NCBI GenBank assembly: GCA_951213105.1
Contig: OX578142.1
Coordinates: 1,876,649 to 1,940,648, forward strand
Reading direction: 5' to 3'
Length of the DNA stretch: 64,000 bases
From: Amaurobius ferox
Lineage: Eukaryota; Arthropoda; Arachnida; Araneae; Amaurobiidae
Part shown: positions 54,601 through 64,000 of the stretch, piece by piece
How positions within the stretch are numbered: the stretch's first letter is position 1
How the letters are laid out: each line of letters starts with the position of its first letter
Program-made: the position numbers and the translations under genes
The notes under the pieces: model-generated
Databases searched by the model: none
What the model was told of the DNA's origin: nothing
The model's input: the letters and a program-made list of their open reading frames with translations, nothing else

Positions 54601-57600
54601 TTTGAAACCTCGTTTTTTGGACATCAAACAGAAGGTATCGACCAGAAAGCTAGGAAATCGGACTTCTCCATCGAAATTAGATATAAAAAATTGTATTTGA
54701 ACGAAAATTATCATGGTCGGATTTTTCACAAAATCGGTAAGGGGGGGGTAGCATGAAAAAGTATAGATTTTTCGAAATTTTGAAACCTCGTTTTTTGGAC
54801 ATCAAACAGAAGGTATCGGCCAGAAAGCCAGGAAATCGGTCTTCTCCATCGAAATTAGATTAAAAAATTGTATTTGAACGAAAATTATCATGGTCGGATT
54901 TTTCAAAAAATCGGTAAGGGGGGGTAGCATGAAAAAGTATAGATTTTTCGAAATTTTGAAACCTCGTTTTTTGGACATCAAACAGAAGGTATCGGCCAGA
55001 AACCAGGAAATCGGTCTTCTCCATCGAAATTAGATATAAAAAATTGTATTTGAACGAAAATTATCATGGTCGGATTTTTCACAAAATCGGTAAGGGGGGG
55101 TAGCATGAAAAAGTATAGATTTTTCGAAATTTTGAAACCTCGTTTTTTGGACATCAAACAGAAGGTATCGGCCAGAAACCAGGAAATCGGTCTTCTCCAT
55201 CGAAATTAGATATAAAAAATTGTATTTGAACGAAAATTATCATGGTCGGATTTTTCACAAAATCGGTAAGGGGGGGTAGCATGAAAAAGTATAGATTTTT
55301 CGAAATTTCGAAACCTCGTTTTTTGGACATCAAACAGAAGGAATCGGCCAGAAAGCCAGGAAATCGGACTTCTCCATCGAAATTAGATATAAAAAATTGT
55401 ATTTGAACGAAAATTATCATGGTCGGATTTTTCACAAAATCGGTAAGGGGGGGTAGCATGAAAAAGTATAGATTTTTCGAAATTTTGAAACCTCTTTTTT
55501 TGGACATCAAACAGAAGGTATCGGCCAGAAAGCCAGGAAATCGGTCTTCTCCATCGAAATTAGATATAAAAAATTGTATTTGAACGAAAATTATCATGGT
55601 CGGATTTTTCACAAAATCGGTAAGGGGGGGTAGCATGAAAAAGTATAGATTTTTCGAAATTTTGAAACCTCGTTTTTTGGACATCAAACAGAAGGTATCG
55701 GCCAGAAAACCAGGAAATCGGTCTTCTCCATCGAAATTAGATATAAAAAATTGTATTTGAACGAAAATTATCATGGTCGGATTTTTCACAAAATCGGTAA
55801 GGGGGGGTAGCATGAAAAAGTATAGATTTTTCGAAATTTTGAAACCTCGTTTTTTGGACATCAAACAGAAGGTATCGGCCAGAAAGCCAGGAAATCGGTC
55901 TTCTCCATCGAAATTAGATTAAAAAATTGTATTTGAACGAAAATTATCATGGTCGGATTTTTCACAAAATCTGTAAGGTGGGGTAGCATGAAAAAGTATA
56001 GATTTTTCGAAATTTTGAAACCTCGTATTTTGGACATCAAAGAGAAGGTATCGGCCAGAAAGCCAGGAAATCGGACTTCTCCATCGAAATTAGATATAAA
56101 AAATTGTATTTGAACGAAAATTATCATGGTCGGATTTTTCACAAAATCGGTAAGGGGGGGTAGCATGAAAAAGTATAGATTTTTCGAAATTTTGAAACCT
56201 CGTTTTTTGGACATCAAACAGAAGGTATCGGCCAGAACCCAGGAAATCGGTCTTCTCCATCGAAATTAGATATAAAAAATTGTATTTGAACGAAAATTAT
56301 CATGGTCGGATTTTTCACAAAATCGGTAAGGGGGGGTAGCATGAAAAAGTATAGATTTTTCGAAATTTTGAAACCTTGTTTTTTGGACATCAAACAGAAG
56401 GTATCGGCCAGAAAACCAGGAAATCGGTCTTCTCCATCGAAATTAGATATAAAAAATTGTATTTGAACGAAAATTATCATGGTCGGATGTTTCACAAAAT
56501 CTGTAAGGGGGGTAGCATGAAAAAGTATAGATTTTTCGAAATTTTGAAACCTCGTTTTTTGGACATCAAACAGAAGGTATCGGCCAGAAAGCCAGGAAAT
56601 CGGACTTCTCCATCGAAATTAGAAATAAAAAATTGTATTTGAACGAAAATTATCATGGTCGGATTTTTCACAAAATCGGTAAGGGGGGGTAGCATGAAAA
56701 AGTATAGATTTTTCGAAATTTTGAAACCTCGTTTTTTGGACATCAAACAGAAGGTATCGGCCAGAAAGCCAGAAAATCGGTCTTCTCCATCGAAATTAGA
56801 TATAAAAAATTGTATTTGAACGAAAATTATCATGGTCGGATTTTTCACAAAATCTGTAAGGGGGGGTAGCATGAAAAAGTATAGATTTTTGGAAATTTTG
56901 AAACCTCGTTTTTTGGACATCAAACAGAAGGTATCGGCCAGAAAGCTAGGAAATCGGACTTCTCCATCGAAATTAGATATAAAAAATTGTATTTGAACGA
57001 AAATTATCATGGTCGGATTTTTCACAAAATCGGTAAGGGGGGGGGTAGCATGAAAAAGTATAGATTTTTCGAAATTTTGAAACCTCGTTTTTTGGACATC
57101 AAACAGAAGGTATCGGCCAGAAAGCCAGGAAATCGGTCTTCTCCATCGAAATTAGATTAAAAAATTGTATTTGAACGAAAATTATCATGGTCGGATTTTT
57201 CAAAAAATCGGTAAGGGGGGGTAGCATGAAAAAGTATAGATTTTTCGAAATTTTGAAACCTCGTTTTTTGGACATCAAACAGAAGGTATCGGCCAGAAAC
57301 CAGGAAATCGGTCTTCTCCATCGAAATTAGATATAAAAAATTGTATTTGAACGAAAATTATCATGGTCGGATTTTTCACAAAATCGGTAAGGGGGGGTAG
57401 CATGAAAAAGTATAGATTTTTCGAAATTTTGAAACCTCGTTTTTTGGACATCAAACAGAAGGTATCGGCCAGAAACCAGGAAATCGGTCTTCTCCATCGA
57501 AATTAGATATAAAAAATTGTATTTGAACGAAAATTATCATGGTCGGATTTTTCACAAAATCGGTAAGGGGGGGTAGCATGAAAAAGTATAGATTTTTCGA

Positions 57601-57605
57601 AATTT
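54601..57605 (+). repeat. 17-monomer higher-order repeat, second copy
   Basis: Paralogue of 51600-54600 at offset 3002-3003 bp, with the same order of variant monomers (GTAAGGTGGGG, CTTGTTTTTTGG, GGATGTTTCAC, AGAAATAAAA, TTTTTGGAAATTTTG). The internal 706-bp duplication is present only once here. Confidence 0.73.
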
Positions 57606-59570
57606 CGAAACCTCGTTTTTTGGACATCAAACAGAAGGTATCGGCCAGAAAGCCAGGAAATCGGACTTCTCCATCGAAATTAGATATAAAAAATTGTATT
57701 TGAACGAAAATTATCATGGTCGGATTTTTCACAAAATCGGTAAGGGGGGGTAGCATGAAAAAGTATAGATTTTTCGAAATTTTGAAACCTCTTTTTTTGG
57801 ACATCAAACAGAAGGTATCGGCCAGAAAGCCAGGAAATCGGTCTTCTCCATCGAAATTAGATATAAAAAATTGTATTTGAACGAAAATTATCATGGTCGG
57901 ATTTTTCACAAAATCGGGAAGGGGGGGTAGCATGAAAAAGTATAGATTTTTCGAAATTTTGAAACCTCGTTTTTTGGACATCAAACAGAAGGTATCGGCC
58001 AGAAAGCCAGGAAATCGGTCTTCTCCATCGAAATTAGATTAAAAAATTGTATTTGAACGAAAATTATCATGGTCGGATTTTTCACAAAATCGGTAAGGGG
58101 GGGTAGCATGAAAAAGTATAGATTTTTCGAAATTTTGAAACCTCGTTTTTTGGACATCAAACAGAAGGTATCGGCCAGAAAGCCAGGAAATCGGTCTTCT
58201 CCATCGAAATTAGATTAAAAAATTGTATTTGAACGAAAATTATCATGGTCGGATTTTTCACAAAATCGGTAAGGGGGGGTAGCATGAAAAAGTATAGATT
58301 TTTCGAAATTTTGAAACCTCGTTTTTTGGACATCAAACAGAAGGTATCGGCCAGAAAGCTAGGAAATCGGACTTCTCCATCGAAATTAGATATAAAAAAT
58401 TGTATTTGAACGAAAATTATCATGGTCGGATTTTTCACAAAATCGGTAAGGGGGGGGTAGCATGAAAAAGTATAGATTTTTCGAAATTTTGAAACCTCGT
58501 TTTTTGGACATCAAACAGAAGGTATCGGCCAGAAAGCCAGGAAATCGGACTTCTCCATCGAAATTAGATTAAAAAATTGTATTTGAACGAAAATTATCAT
58601 GGTCGGATTTTTCACAAAATCGGTAAGGGGGGGTAGCATGAAAAAGTATAGATTTTTCGAAATTTTGAAACCTCGTTTTTTGGACATCAAACAGAAGGTA
58701 TCGGCCAGAAAGCCAGGAAATCGGACTTCTCCATCGAAATTAGATATAAAAAATAGTATTTGAACGAAAATTATCATGGTCGGATTTTTCACAACATCGG
58801 TAAGGGGGTAGCATGAAAAAGAATAGATCTTTCGAAATTTTGAAACCTCGTTTTTTGGACATCAAACAGAAGGTATCGGCCAGAAAGCCAGGAAATCGGT
58901 CTTCTCCATCGAAATTAGATATAAAAAATTGTATTTGAACGAAAATTATCATGGTCGGATTTTTCACAAAATCGGTAAGGGGGGGGTAGCATGAAAAAGT
59001 ATAGATTTTTCGAAATTTTGAAACCTCGTTTTTTGGACATCAAACAGAAGGTATCGGCCAGAAAGCCAGGAAATCGGTCTTCTCCATCGAAATTAGATAT
59101 AAAAAATTGTATTTGAACGAAAATTATCATGGTCGGATTTTTCACAAAATCGGTAAGGGGGGGGTAGCATGAAAAAGTATAGATTTTTCGAAATTTTGAA
59201 ACCTCGTTTTTTGGACATCAAACAGAAGGTATCGGCCAGAAAGCCAGAAAATCGGTCTTCTCCATCGAAATTAGATATAAAAAATTGTATTTGAACGAAA
59301 ATTATCATGGTCGAATTTTTCACAAAATCGGTAAGGGGGGGTAGCATGAAAAAGTATAAATTTTTCGAAATTTTGAAACCTCGTTTTCGGACATCAAACA
59401 GAAGGTATCGGCCAGAAAGCCAGGAAATCGGTTTTCTCCATCGAAATTAGATATAAAAAATTGTATTTGAACGAAAATTATCATGGTCGGATTTTTCACA
59501 ATATCGGTAAGGGGGGGTAGCATGAAAAAGTATAGATTTTTCGAAATTTTGAAACCTCGTTTTTTGGACA

Positions 59571-61332
59571 TCAAACAGAAGGTATCGGCCAGAAAACCAG
59601 GAAATCGGTCTTCTCCATCGAAATTAGATTAAAAAATTGTATTTGAACGAAAATTATCATGGTCGGATTTTTCACAAAATCGGTAAGGGGGGGTAGCATG
59701 AAAAAGTATAGATTTTTCGAAATTTTGAAACCTCGTTTTTTGGACATCAAACAGAAGGTATCGGCCAGAAAGCCAGGAAATCGGACTTCTCCATCGAAAT
59801 TAGATATAAAAAATAGTATTTGAACGAAAATTATCATGGTCGGATTTTTCACAACATCGGTAAGGGGGGTAGCATGAAAAAGTATAGATTTTTCGAAATT
59901 TTGAAACCTCGTTTTTTGGACATCAAACAGAAGGTATCGGCCAGAAAGCCAGGAAATCGGTCTTCTCCATCGAAATTAGATATAAAAAATTGTATTTGAA
60001 CGAAAGTTATCATGGTCGGATTATTCACAAAATCGGTAAGGGGGGGTAGCATGAAAAAGTATAGATTTTTCGAAATTTTGAAACCTCGTTTTTTGGATAT
60101 CAAACAGAAGGTATCGGCCAGAAAGCCAGGAAATCGGTCTTCTCCATCGAAATTAGATATAAAAAATTGTATTTGAACGAAAATTATCATGGTCGGATTT
60201 TTCACAAAATCGGTAAGGGGGGTAGCATGAAAAAGTATAGATTTTTCGAAATTTTGAAACCTCGTTTTCGGACATCAAACAGAAGGTATCGGCCAGAAAG
60301 CCAGGAAATCGGTTTTCTCCATCGAAATTAGATATAAAAAATTGTATTTGAACGAAAATTATCATGGTCGGATTTTTCACAAAATCGGTAAGGGGGGGTA
60401 GCATGAAAAAGTATAGATTTTTCGAAATTTTGAAACCTCGTTTTTTGGACATCAAACAGAAGGTATCGGCCAGAAAACCAGGAAATCGGTCTTCTCCATC
60501 GAAATTAGATTAAAAAATTGTATTTGAACGAAAATTATCATGGTCGGATTTTTCACAAAATCGGTAAGGGGGGGTAACATGAAAAAGTATAGATTTTTCG
60601 AAATTTTGAAACCTCGTTTTTTGGACATCAAACAGAAGGTATCGGCCAGAAAGCCAGGAAATCGGACTTCTCCATCGAAATTAGATATAAAAAATAGTAT
60701 TTGAACGAAAATTATCATGGTCGGATTTTTCACAACATCGGTAAGGGGGGTAGCATGAAAAAGTATAGATTTTTCGAAATTTTGAAACCTCGTTTTTTGG
60801 ACATCAAACAGAAGGTATCGGCCAGAAAGCCAGGAAATCGGTCTTCTCCATCGAAATTAGATATAAAAAATTGTATTTGAACGAAAATTATCATGGTCGG
60901 ATTTTTCACAAAATCTGTAAGGGGGGGTAGCATGAAAAAGTATAGATTTTTCGAAATTTTGAAACCTCGTTTTTTGGACATCAAACAGAAGGTATCGGCT
61001 AGAAAGCTAGGAAATCGGACTTCTCCATCGAAATTAGATATAAAAAATTGTATTTGAACGAAAATTATCATGGTCGGATTTTTCACAAAATCGGTAAGGG
61101 GGGGTAGCATGAAAAAGTATAGATTTTTCGAAATTTTGAAACCTCGTTTTTTGGACATCAAACAGAAGGTATCGGCCAGAAAGCCAGGAAATCGGTTTTC
61201 TCCATCGAAATTAGATTAAAAAATTGTATTTGAACGAAAATTATCATGGTCGGATTTTTGACAAAAGCGGTAAGGGGGGGTAGCATGAAAAAGTATAGAT
61301 TCTTCGAAATTTTGAAACCTCGTTTTTTGGAC
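59571..61332 (+). repeat. 5-monomer higher-order repeat, two copies
   Basis: An 881-bp unit (59571-60451) is followed by a second (60452-61332). They share the AGAAAACC, ATAGTATTTG/CACAACATCGG and short G-run markers at constant offset. Seven-monomer (1236 bp) and six-monomer (1060 bp) shifts follow at 61401, 62637 and 63697. Confidence 0.7.
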
Positions 61333-64000
61333 ATCAAACAGAAGGTATCGGCCAGAAAGCCAGGAAATCGGTCTTCTCCATCGAAATTAGATATAAAAAA
61401 TTGTATTTGAACGAAAATTATCATGGTCGGATTTTTCACAAAATCTGTAAGGGGGGTAGCATGAAAAAGTATAGATTTTTCGAAATTTTGAAACCTCGTA
61501 TTTTGGACATCAAACAGAAGGTATCGGCCAGAAAGCCAGGAAATCGGACTTCTCCATCGAATATAGATATAAAAAATTGTATTTGAACGAAAATTATCAT
61601 GGTCGGATTTTTCACAAAATCGGTAAGGGGGGGTAGCATGAAAAAGTATAGATTTTTCGAAATTTTGAAACCTCGTTTTTTGGACATCAAACAGAAGGTA
61701 TCGGCCAGAAAGCCAGGAAATCGGTCTTCTCCATCGAAATTAGATTAAAAAATTGTATTTGAACGAAAATTATCATGGTAGGATTTTTCACAAAATCGGT
61801 AAGGGGGGGTAGCATGAAAAAGTATAGATTTTTCGAAATTTTGAAACCTCGTTTTTTGGACATCAAACAGAAGGTATCGGCCAGAAAACCAGGAAATCGG
61901 TCTTCTCCATCGAAATTAGATATAAAAAATTGTATTTGAACGAAAATTATCATGGTCGGATTTTTCACAAAATCGGTAAGGGGGGGTAGCATGAAAAAGT
62001 ATAGATTTTTCGAAATTTTGAAACCACGTTTTTTGGACATCAAACAGAAGGTATCGGCCAGTAAGCCAGGAAATCGGTCTTCTCCATCGAAATTAGATAT
62101 AAAAAATTGTATTTGAACGAAAATTTTCATGGTCGGATTTTTCACAAAATCTGTAAGGGGGGGTAGCATGAAAAAGTATAGATTTTTCGAAATTTTGAAA
62201 CCTCGTTTTTTGGACATCAAACAGAAGGTATCGGCTAGAAAGCTAGGAAATCGGACTTCTCCATCGAAATTAGATATAAAAAATTGTATTTGAACGAAAA
62301 TTATCATGGTCGGATTTTTCACAAAATCGGTAAGGGGGGGTAGCATGAAAAAGTATAGATTTTTCGAAATTTTGAAACCTCGTTTTTTGGACATCAAACA
62401 GAAGGTATCGGCCAGAAAGCCAGGAAATCGGTTTTCTCCATCGAAATTAGATTAAAAAATTGTATTTGAACGAAAATTATCATGGTCGGATTTTTCACAA
62501 AAGCGGTAAGGGGGGGTAGCATGAAAAAGTATAGATTCTTCGAAATTTTGAAACCTCGTTTTTTGGACATCAAACAGAAGGTATCGGCCAGAAAGCCAGG
62601 AAATCGGTCTTCTCCATCGAAATTAGATATAAAAAATTGTATTTGAACGAAAATTATCATGGTCGGATTTTTCACAAAATCTGTAAGGGGGGTAGCATGA
62701 AAAAGTATAGATTTTTCGAAATTTTGAAACCTCGTATTTTGGACATCAAACAGAAGGTATCGGCCAGAAAGCCAGGAAATCGGACTTCTCCATCGAATAT
62801 AGATATAAAAAATTGTATTTGAACGAAAATTATCATGGTCGGATTTTTCACAAAATCGGTAAGGGGGGGGGGTAGCATGAAAAAGTATAGATTTTTCGAA
62901 ATTTTGAAACCTCGTTTTTTGGACATCAAACAGAAGGTATCGGCCAGAAAGCCAGGAAATCGGTCTTCTCCATCGAAATTAGATTAAAAAATTGTATTTG
63001 AACGAAAATTATCATGGTCGGATTTTTCAAAAAATCGGTAAGGGGGGGTAGCATGAAAAAGTATAGATTTTTCGAAATTTTGAAACCTCGTTTTTTGGAC
63101 ATCAAACAGAAGGTATCGGCCAGAAACCAGGAAATCGGTCTTCTCCATCGAAATTAGATATAAAAAATTGTATTTGAACGAAAATTATCATGGTCGGATT
63201 TTTCACAAAATCGGTAAGGGGGGGTAGCATGAAAAAGTATAGATTTTTCGAAATTTTGAAACCTCGTTTTTTGGACATCAAACAGAAGGTATCGGCCAGA
63301 AACCAGGAAATCGGTCTTCTCCATCGAAATTAGATATAAAAAATTGTATTTGAACGAAAATTATCATGGTCGGATTTTTCACAAAATCGGTAAGGGGGGG
63401 TAGCATGAAAAAGTATAGATTCTTCGAAATTTTGAAACCTCGTTTTTTGGACATCAAACAGAAGGTATCGGCCAGAAAGCCAGGAAATCGGTTTTCTCCA
63501 TCGAAATTAGATTAAAAAATTGTATTTGAACGAAAATTATCATGGTCGGATTTTTCACAAAAGCGGTAAGGGGGGGTAGCATGAAAAAGTATAGATTCTT
63601 CGAAATTTTGAAACCTCGTTTTTTGGACATCAAACAGAAGGTATCGGCCAGAAAGCCAGGAAATCGGTCTTCTCCATCGAAATTAGATATAAAAAATTGT
63701 ATTTGAACGAAAATTATCATGGTCGGATTTTTCACAAAATCTGTAAGGGGGGTAGCATGAAAAAGTATAGATTTTTCGAAATTTTGAAACCTCGTATTTT
63801 GGACATCAAACAGAAGGTATCGGCCAGAAAGCCAGGAAATCGGACTTCTCCATCGAATATAGATATAAAAAATTGTATTTGAACGAAAATTATCATGGTC
63901 GGATTTTTCACAAAATCGGTAAGGGGGGGTAGCATGAAAAAGTATAGATTTTTCGAAATTTTGAAACCTCGTTTTTTGGACATCAAACAGAAGGTATCGG

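Larger units (their letters stand above)
43971..64000 (+). repeat. 177-bp satellite array, block S7
   Basis: About 113 monomers with no insertion, running off the window end. The first 18 bp are the right duplication of copy 6. Strong higher-order structure is visible (separate entries). Monomers from 48000 on carry private variants, including CTTGTTTTTTGG, GGATGTTTCAC, AGAAATAAAA and GTAAGGTGGGG. These mark an expanded local subfamily. Confidence 0.98.

Overview
This 64 kb window is eukaryotic repetitive DNA. It holds no host gene, RNA gene or bacterial-type feature that I can support. About 38.4 kb (60%) is one tandem satellite with a 177-bp monomer, always in the same orientation (roughly 215 monomers). 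The other 25.6 kb is six insertions of one lineage of non-LTR (LINE-type) retrotransposon, all on the minus strand. AT-rich sequence, an APE-type endonuclease, a C-terminal RNase H and zinc-knuckle ORF1 proteins fit an arthropod or other invertebrate with I/R1/Jockey-group elements. I cannot name the species. The array could be pericentromeric, but nothing in the sequence proves that.

Layout: satellite S1 1-6634; copy 1 (5'-truncated) 6635-7836; S2 7837-8914; copy 2 (full length, frameshifted ORF2) 8915-16648; S3 16649-17196; copy 3 (full length, both ORFs intact) 17197-25129; S4 25130-25712; copy 4 (a different element with ORF1 only, but the same 3' tail) 25713-30002; S5 30003-34396; copy 5 (5'-truncated) 34397-36070; S6 36071-41205; copy 6 (5'-truncated, with an internal RT deletion) 41206-43970; S7 43971-64000.

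The main observation is that all six elements join the satellite at exactly the same base. The plus strand reads GTAGCATGAAA, then the element's GGCCCAGACC 3' end, with no poly(A) tail. Copies 1, 2, 5 and 6 are flanked by 17-19 bp target-site duplications that begin at the monomer's G-run. Unoccupied homologues of two insertion sites lie in neighbouring higher-order repeats. This looks like a retrotransposon family specialised for one position in a satellite monomer. It has an apparently autonomous member (copy 3) and an ORF1-only partner (copy 4) that shares just the last 278 bp. Those 278 bp include a predicted 3'-terminal RNA stem-loop, a plausible recognition signal for the shared reverse transcriptase. 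This resembles gag-only/autonomous pairs such as HeT-A/TART or HAL1/L1, but with a satellite as the home site.

The autonomous elements are modular. Copies 2 and 3 are nearly identical from the 3' end to about 12473/20767, inside the endonuclease region. They diverge markedly through the rest of ORF2, ORF1 and most of the 5' UTR, then are identical again over the first 204 nt. The 5' UTRs carry tandem 180-210 bp units with a palindromic core, reminiscent of promoter monomers. The satellite has higher-order periodicity (4, 5, 7, 8, 10, 11 and 17-monomer blocks) from repeated local duplication.
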